Source: Tubulanus polymorphus
Taxonomy: Eukaryota > Nemertea > Palaeonemertea > Tubulaniformes > Tubulanidae
DNA: 64,000 nt
Direction of reading: 5' to 3'
Assembly (NCBI RefSeq): GCF_964204645.1
Contig: NC_134029.1
Span: 21,718,450 to 21,782,449 of the forward strand
Below are positions 57,026 through 64,000 of the stretch, piece by piece. The first letter of the stretch is position 1, and each line of letters opens with the position of its first letter. The notes beneath the pieces were generated by a model. It saw only the letters and a program-made list of their open reading frames with translations, did not search any database and had not been told where the DNA came from. The position numbers were made by a program, and so were the translations under genes.

Positions 57026-58799
57026 TTAAGCCACACTAAATAAGATATAACTGAATCTTAGTTGTCACAATATTTTGGTACGTAGAATAAACCATTGGTT
57101 CAAGTCCAAAACTTTCTGACTGTTTTTTTCAGTCCGAATGTTGCATTTTTCTACCGTCTGCCGAAATGTGTCATCATTCGCAGTAGCATTGACTATAAAT
57201 CTAACTTCTTCGATCGAAATATTGTTGATTCATTCACGGATGAAAACGAAAATTGTCAGTACTCGTGAGGCGATAAATCAAAAGATTTCATTACCTCGCG
57301 AGTATCAGTAAGGCGCACACAGTGATGAGTGACAGACGGACGCCAGTCAAGCATAAAACACTAAAGTAGAATAGCGTTACATACCTGCTGCAAATTCTTA
57401 CACGGAAAAACAATTACCATTTTGCGTAAGACCAGGTGATACCATCCCAAAAACATCATCAACCGTCGCTTAAAAAAGGTTCCGCTAATCTTGGGGGAAG
57501 CAGTCGAAAGAGATTTTTGGGAATAGTTTTTTCTCTCAAGCTTGTGGTCGCCGCCGTATTTTTAAGAAGCCTTATTGTGCTCTCGCGTGTACACGCTGAA
57601 TTAGCAGAATCATCGCCGAAAGCGCTTTGCATAAAAACAATAGATCCATTAGTCCCTGAGCATGACATCAGCAAGAAATATATAAAAGGCTTCATAAACT
57701 TCAATAACCGCAAATATGACGAGCGCCATGTCGAAAAAGGTCAACTAAACAACAGGAAACCAAATAAGAGTCAGCCTCGGCTAAAAATGGACATGTTCAA
57801 TTTCCACTCGGGTGAATACAAATTAGATAATGATGCAGGCCAACTAGATTACCTATAGAACCCACACAAAATTGCAGCTGGGATTGTCTCTCTCGTCTTC
57901 CAATGTCTCTACTAGAACCAACAACGATTTCGCGGGTAAGAGATTTCCCGCCGCTATATTTGCAGCGAGTCGTCTTTATCTGTACGAAATTTACATCATC
58001 AACGCCAGAGGACTTCAAACGGAAACATCAAAGACCGTCTTTATAGCTGGTCGACATTGTTTTCCGAGTTAGTTATCGGTTCCTCGCCCCGTTCAAACAA
58101 TCTCGAGATGCCACCCGACGACAAACATGGAAAAAACCAATTAAGCAAATGCACTAATGAAATCATTAATCAACCGTAGATGACAAAACATGATAGAAAA
58201 TTAGTAAGAAATTTGCTACGAAAACAACTGCATCAAAACTTCTATTCAGCGAGTAATCAGGTTTCTCCTGCGTTTCTCTCGACATCACAAACATCCGTTG
58301 CTGAAGATTTCAGAATTTGGCAGCCGGAAAAACTGTTTGATCGAAACCGATTGATAGAATTAAGAGGACGGCGACGAGAAATTGAATTTTCATTTATCGC
58401 TCGTATCGATTTCCTTTTTCGGGTTGTCGTTTAATATTAGATGAAACAATGCTTCGTCGTTTGAGAGAATTCCAGCGCGTCAATTTCTACGTTTCGTTTG
58501 CCGTTTCTACGACTGCGACGCGCGCAGCGTATCAATTCCGATTAGAGCGAGTTGTTTAATATTCCTTCTAAGACGTTGTTGGAATGATTAAATCTCGTGT
58601 AAACTGACGCGCGCTTCGAAGTGTAATACACGATTTAAACAACGCTGATGAAACACAAGTGAATAAAACCGTCGGGAAATGTATAGGCCTAAATGAGGGT
58701 TGAATACATAAGAATCATTCAATTGACTGCTGGGTGTGTCAGACTATAGGATAATCCTGAATTTCATTTCCATTCGAGATATGTTTAACGTCATTCAGA

Positions 58800-59062
58800 T
58801 CTCGGTTTCCCGAGACTAACCCTATTGAGTTTGTACACTAAGCCCCACGCACACGATGCAGGGAGACAGGGAAACAAGGAATCAAACATGTTTGATCTCG
58901 GAAACATTGTTTCCCGAAACCGTGTTTCTCATTTCTCATAAATGAGATACTTCCCTGCTTGGACTTATGCAGCCAGCAGTACTTGAACCTCAGCACCGTC
59001 ACTCAGCACTGATAGTAAATTCAACAGCACCACGCCTTATCCGACTGAGCTACAGGGGCTGC
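58800..59062 (-). mobile_element. tRNA-derived SINE
   Basis: On the minus strand from 59062 the text begins GCAGCCCCTGTAGCTCAGTC with an A box (TAGCTCAGTCGGATAAGG) and later a B box (GAGGTTCAAGTACTGC), ending GGCTGC near 58969, which can pair with the start. The region between is long as in Leu/Ser tRNAs, but the anticodon and T stems do not fold cleanly, so a working tRNA is unlikely. A body with several copies of GGAAACA-like words and their inverses follows to about 58800. Pol III boxes are visible; SINE status is inferred. Confidence 0.55.
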
Positions 59063-59738
59063 AAACATTCAATTATGTATCGAAATCTGAATGGAATCGG
59101 TTAAAACAATACTATAACTCACTCAACGTTGTCTCTATGCTCATCAAATATGTATCCCATATTCATCAGCCCGCATTGAACGTGCGACACATTCATGTGA
59201 AGCGAATCACTCTCAATGCCATCGTAGCTAAATCATTGAAATGACGATGATTCCCTCAGCGGTAAACGCTAACTTTCCACGCCAATCAGTAAAATGATTT
59301 TACTCAGCAAACCTGAACAGAACCGGATGATTGAAACTGGACTTTTTAGAAATTTCAAATACGTGACTGCGTATAATCGAAACAAGTCTCCCCCCGGGAA
59401 AAACAGCGACGTGACAATAATATTCTAAACATCGCCTGCTTTCATTATCGGAGCTCTCCGCCGATGACTGTCACTCAAACCAGCTGAAATACAAGTCAAT
59501 GTGTCCTATCGACGAAAACCATGGAAAAAATCATCTCATCAATCAACGTTATTTCCAAAGTAGCTTTCAAAGATATCCTGGTAGAACATGGAGAAAAAAG
59601 CTTACATAGCTTAAGACATGCTAACCAATTCGGCAAGTATATAAAAAACTGAACATTGCTCAGGTTCTTCGTCGCCAGCAAAAATTCTCGCATGCTTTAA
59701 TAACTGGACCTTTAACCTAGTTTTAATACATATAATAT

Positions 59739-59999
59739 CAACCCTTGTGCATCTACACCGCAGTGCGATGTATAAATTGGTGATGGACTTTGCTAACACA
59801 CCATACTGAAGTTTATGAATTTTATTTTCAATTAATTATAATCTCTTTTGAAATATAGCCCTGGTCAAACATTGTGTTATATCAGGAACTAACAATACAC
59901 CGCACTACAGTGAAGATATGTCCATTACACAAAGCACTGGGAAGGAATTTTCAAATCATCTCCAACACTGGCTACTAACTGATCTGCAATGAAAGGGTT
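59739..59999. mobile_element. piggyBac-like MITE, copy 2, inverted
   Basis: The right end reads CAATGAAAGGGTTAA and the left TCAACCCTTGTGCATCTACA. The body matches copy 1 in reverse, including AATTTTCAAATCATCTCC and CACCGCAGTGCGATG. The left TTAA has decayed to TCAA, so this copy is older or damaged. Confidence 0.75.
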
Positions 60000-60975
60000 A
60001 AATGAAAATGGAATTCCATTCATAAATCTTTCAATGGATAAAACTACTGGGCCTATATATTTACCGATAGTTGTGACTACCGTGTTCAAAAACAGGTTGC
60101 CCGTTACCAATTCTGTGAAAAAGACAGCTAAAATAACATTTTGCCTGAAACGATGAAGTATGGATTTTCGGTAGTTCAAACAAGTCCCCTTGCCCCTGTG
60201 TACGCCTGTTACACGGACATCATCCGAGCTGAGCTTACAAAGCAATTTCATCATAACTTTTCATGCCATTCCTCGAATACTTCACAGCTGATTGGCGGAA
60301 AAGGATGAACACCCAACGAGCGATGACGATGAAATAATAGAAAACCAATAAATAACTGACACGAAAGAAACGAGACGATAATTGCTGGCATCATTTCTTA
60401 CACGTTTTATCTATAACGAGCCAGGTAGAAAAGAACATATCGATGACGCGCGTGCATGTGTGGGATATTATTATTGTTCGATGCAATATGTTCAGAAAGA
60501 AATCAATCGGAACAGCAACAGTCGGACCTGAAATAACACATCGTGTGGCGCCGTGAATAAAAAAATAATCGAATAATTTTTGTCATAGATTCTCATACGT
60601 GCAACATTCATACAAGACCTCGACTGTGATCTTTAGAATATGATATGTTTGACCACGCCTTAAACTATAAATATGTAAGTATCAAGTAACGCCATCAGAT
60701 CTGCCTACGAATTAAAATGGGCTGCCAAATTTTTGCGGATAAGATTTTCACAAAGCCGATGGTATCGATGTTCAGTTCACGCATTGATGATTTTGACATC
60801 ATCTCTTCAGTAATGATCCGTAGCGTGTAACATAACCGCGCTGAACGGCTGAATGGCCACGACTGTCAAACTGTGGTAAAATTGATGGTATGTCGCGTAT
60901 TATAATATTCCCACTACTGGCAAACCGGCAAACTTGGACTTTTTATAGAATTTGACCCGCTGATCTTTGCTACTA

Positions 60976-61169
60976 CAGCGGAACCTCGTTATAACGACCT
61001 CAGATAAAACGATTTACCGATTATTACAAACATAGAATTTCATCCCAAGTAGGACAGTTTTGATAATTTCATACTGGATATTAAAGAAATATCAAAGATC
61101 ATTAATGAACTATTGGTCACTACAAACATTTCCTGGTGTCCTGAAGTTCGTTGTAACAAGGTTCCGCTG
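60976..61169. mobile_element. Pogo-like MITE with TA duplication
   Basis: CAGCGGAACCTCGTTATAACGA on the left is inverse to TCGTTGTAACAAGGTTCCGCTG on the right with few mismatches. TA flanks both ends (60974-60975 and 61170-61171). 194 bp, no coding capacity. Confidence 0.82.
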
Positions 61170-61387
61170 TATATAGAACTATCAGTTACAACAAAAAATC
61201 ATTAAGACTAGAATTTTTGGTTATATGAAACAGATTTTCTGGTGTCCTGAAGTTCGTTGTAACGAGGTTCCACTGTATATAGAACTATCAGTTATAACAA
61301 AAAATCATAAAGACTAGAATTTTTGGTTATAAGAAACAGATTTTCTGGTGTCCTGAAGTTCGTTGTAATGAGGTTCCACTGGCACTG
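61086..61387. repeat. Tandem copies of the pogo-like MITE right half
   Basis: The right part of the element at 60976 recurs twice more, each about 106 bp, ending GGTTCC(A/G)CTG near 61169, 61275 and 61381. Shared text includes GAACTATCAGTTA, GACTAGAATTTTTGGTTAT and GATTTTCTGGTGTCCTGAAG. Tandem duplication of a transposon end is the simplest reading. Confidence 0.85.
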
Positions 61388-63516
61388 TGTAATAACATTC
61401 CTCTTATCCCACTTATTCTGAAGGTTACACAGATCATGCAAACAACTCAACATTTCTCAGTGTTTAACAATTTTTCAATCAGACCCACAACCTTTCCGTT
61501 CTCAGACAGAGGCACGTTTGGAAATATTTGCCACGACAGCTTTAGCAAACTCATAATTTCAATGAGAATAGAACATAATCCACGTTGAGACAACAAAACA
61601 TTTGAAACTTGTGCACACGAAACACTGACATTTTAAATCGATGGGAAAAATGATTAATCTGCGCGACTGCTAATTAAAGCAGCCGAAGGCTCTTAATTCA
61701 AATTAAAGAACGGAGAATTAATATAATAAGTTGAAATATGAGAATGAGGAATATGATACGTCCGCAAACGGCAATTTTGGTTCCATTCGCTAAAATTTCC
61801 AATCAGTTTTTTCTGAGAACGCTCATCCACGAAATCAACAAAACGTGATTGAAAATTGAAAACAGCGGAGACCTTCATTAACAACAGCTAATCGTATATC
61901 GTCGATGCATAATTTCTATTTAAATCTTGGTTCTCGGGATCGATTCACTCGACTGCATCTTACTGCTTATTAACACGACTATCAGCTATAAATTCTATCA
62001 TCTACGTCGGTGTATAGGCCTACGTTCACTAACTAATATAAACTCCCGCCAACGAGAACTTGAATTTTAATTTCCTGCCGAATTTTGCCGTATTTCCGGA
62101 TTAATAACGCGGCGCGGTGTCGACTGGAATATCGTCGGTTGAACAATCCCGACGCTCTTTTCATATACGCAAGAGATTTTGAGCAAACAATATCCGGTCG
62201 AAGGTTCGGATCCCGATGTCTTCATTCTTAAGAAGACTCGAAAAAGAGCAGTTAATGAAACTTTTTTAAACTGAACTGAAGAGTTCATTAACACTTATTC
62301 GAAGCGATGAATCTAGTTTCAATTCGAGTACATGTTATACTCTTCCTTCATTACATGTAAAAAATGAAGATATATATCGGAAAATAACAGTGAAAAGATT
62401 TAATAAATTCCAAATGTACTCGATATTTGTGTCAGGCTTGTTTAAACAACATTATTAGTTATCGGTATTAAGTATCAATATTCATACATAGGCCAATATA
62501 TGCCGTAGCCTTAAGCGGCAGACGCATTCTAGACGAAGCCAGATTGAACCGAAAGAAAATCGATATTTAACTTTTTTCATTCGTTTACCGTTTTTTAAAC
62601 AGTTCCGTCGTCGTCGTTGGGTGTGCCGGTGATTTGTTCGGAGCCGTTTCAGTTTTAACGGAGCTATTAAGTATTAATGAAGGCGGAAATAACACAATAG
62701 CCACGAGCGAGAGAGAGAGAGCGGTATCGACAACTTGCGTTGGAAGAAGTAGTGAAAATGAACCAAGGCGTCGTAGAGGGACTCGTGCAGATAAGAAAAT
62801 GAGCAGAGAAAATGACAAATTGTTTCTGTTACGAATTCGGATAAGAACCATTTCGTACATAGATGAAATACTCGGAAGAAGCTTAATAAATGCCCAGAGG
62901 TATTCGTTATTACTTAATTTCCTCGAGAGAATGCTAACCAAGTACATAGCGATCTATCGAATTCACCTTACAGCCATTTTATCATCGGAGTTTACTGGAA
63001 CTATTATACAAGGAGGGAATAAGCTGCACTGATCATCGTGAAACTCTATCACATTCATGTCCGTCATTAATGTTTGACCAGTTTTCCACTTACCTCCTGG
63101 TATCAAGTAACACAGCAACAGCGGCGTACGGAAAGATGAGATTATAAAGCTCGAAAAAGACCGCTCAAAGGGCCATTTCGAGCTAGTCTCTCGGGGATGT
63201 TAAAAATTCTCTTACGATAAATCTTTAGGCTTCGCAGACATGCATATGATAGAAACTTGCAGCATTTATACTAAACATAGAGATATAAGCTGTAGTTTAT
63301 ACATCGATGCACTGAATTTCCTTAATTTCCTTTTCGGCGACTTTCAATTCCTTCGTGAATTCCTCGATCAATCGAACTTCTATCACTTATATGTGACTGT
63401 GTATATTTACGAATCAATCGGTTCGATAACTTACGGTACACAAGTCTATTATCCAATTGACACGGTGTGTGTACATACAGGAGGCAGTTCGACCTGTTTT
63501 ATGTTCAAATTTGACT

Positions 63517-63653
63517 CCAGGGCCCAGTTTCACAAAAAAGTGAAACTCAAATTTTTGGTGTAATTGCCATTGGTTACTTCATTTCTTCAATGAGGACAAC
63601 AATTCAAACTTAACCGTTTAAGCCTTAAACTTGTTCGTGAAACTGCACCCAGG
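63517..63653. mobile_element. MITE with CCAGGGCCCAGTTTCAC ends
   Basis: The left end CCAGGGCCCAGTTTCACAAA and the right end GTGAAACTGCACCCAGG are inverse to each other with a few mismatches. About 137 bp, non-coding. The ends recall, but do not equal, the GGGGCC(A/G)GTTGCA family at 50429. Confidence 0.65.
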
Positions 63654-63930
63654 AATGAACTATTTTACTCTCAATTCATATCTATAAGAGGCCTAACTGT
63701 AGATTCGTATAGAATTGTTTGAGGCCTTTTTGTAATTACTTTGAGTACTGATTTTTTCAAGAAAAAAATGGAAGGGCGAAAAAATAATTATTTTGCAATA
63801 AGCATTTTAATATGGAAGGAACCAGGAAAGAAAGAAAAAGATTTTAAAAATATTTGAACATTTTCCCAGGACTCAGGACTGCAGAAAAAAATAAAAAAGA
63901 GTGAAAAATCAAGACACGCCTAAAAATTTG

Positions 63931-63944
63931 GGGGGGGGGGGGAA
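63931..63944. repeat. Poly-G run
   Basis: About fourteen G in a row inside an AT-rich stretch. A true homopolymer or a sequencing and assembly error are both possible. Confidence 0.8.
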
Positions 63945-64000
63945 GATTGTGACGAAAACAAGGACTGAAAAACCAGTGTTTCTAATTTGATGGTTTTTGC

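Larger units (their letters stand above)
53811..64000. other. Region upstream of the known MTMR exons
   Basis: No confident gene in about 10 kb. The missing MTMR first exon should lie here or beyond the window. Recognised contents are MITEs (55373, 56738, 59739, 60976, 63517), a SINE-like segment (58800-59062) and simple repeats. A minus-strand stretch at 63374-63295 (EVRLIEEFTKELKVAEKEIK) reads like coding sequence between a weak acceptor and donor, but is unsupported. Confidence 0.45.

Noticed and set aside
57436-57858. Open frame of 140 codons with a hydrophobic segment
   Set aside because: It starts at GTG with no early ATG, shows no family resemblance, and has no matching splice context.
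58969-59062. Functional tRNA gene (Leu/Ser type)
   Set aside because: A and B boxes and a pairing acceptor stem are present, but the anticodon and T stems do not fold properly. A SINE head is the better reading.
59925-60254. Minus-strand ATG frame of 109 codons with a hydrophobic stretch
   Set aside because: Its C-terminal part lies in the piggyBac-like MITE and nothing supports splicing or a family.
62634-63032. Open frame of 132 codons on the plus strand
   Set aside because: It starts at TTG, is mirrored by a 120-codon frame on the other strand, and has no recognisable motif. It is likely chance in a mixed-composition stretch.

Overview
The window looks like animal nuclear DNA: AT-rich, with many small introns bounded by GT-AG sites, animal gene families, and many short inverted-repeat transposons. 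The gene set (class A peptide-type GPCRs lying close together, a FYVE-bearing myotubularin, FAM227, MGAT4, PAM16) suggests a marine invertebrate, probably a lophotrochozoan. The species is inference only. The sequence contains no operons, CRISPR arrays or bacterial features. Gene models were built by hand from splice signals, reading frame and family resemblance.

Layout. 15-579 (minus): PAM16/Magmas, the mitochondrial import-motor subunit, with its ATG on a separate upstream exon. 847-5411: no gene recognised. 5412-9316 (plus): a complete 13-exon MGAT4 N-glycan GlcNAc-transferase, with a 3' UTR to about 11.3 kb. 11716-15920 (minus): a FAM227-family (FWWh domain) gene. 16.25-17.46 kb: a satellite of about 163 bp. 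18.6-19.4 kb (plus): a possible small unrecognised gene. 20.6-21.5 kb: remnants of a non-LTR retrotransposon. 21.6-27.5 kb: repeat-rich DNA with diverged exon-like modules and a satellite of about 117 bp.

29.2-42.1 kb is the most unusual part. Two direct copies of a composite repeat (29199-33204 and 36726-39343) flank a single-exon GPCR gene. That GPCR is cut in two by a 1457-bp foldback transposon with inverted arms of about 290 bp. The 6-bp target duplication CTTGTG is intact, and removing the element and one duplication restores a continuous reading frame by length and phase. A second, intact GPCR lies at 41153-42121.

44686-53810 (minus): twelve exons of a myotubularin of the MTMR6/7/8 type with a C-terminal FYVE finger. 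The N-terminal exon was not found, so 53.8-64 kb may be its first intron. That stretch holds piggyBac-like, pogo-like and other MITEs and a tRNA-derived SINE, but no confident gene.

The genes do not form one pathway. They are unrelated housekeeping, ciliary-type and receptor genes separated by transposon-rich DNA.
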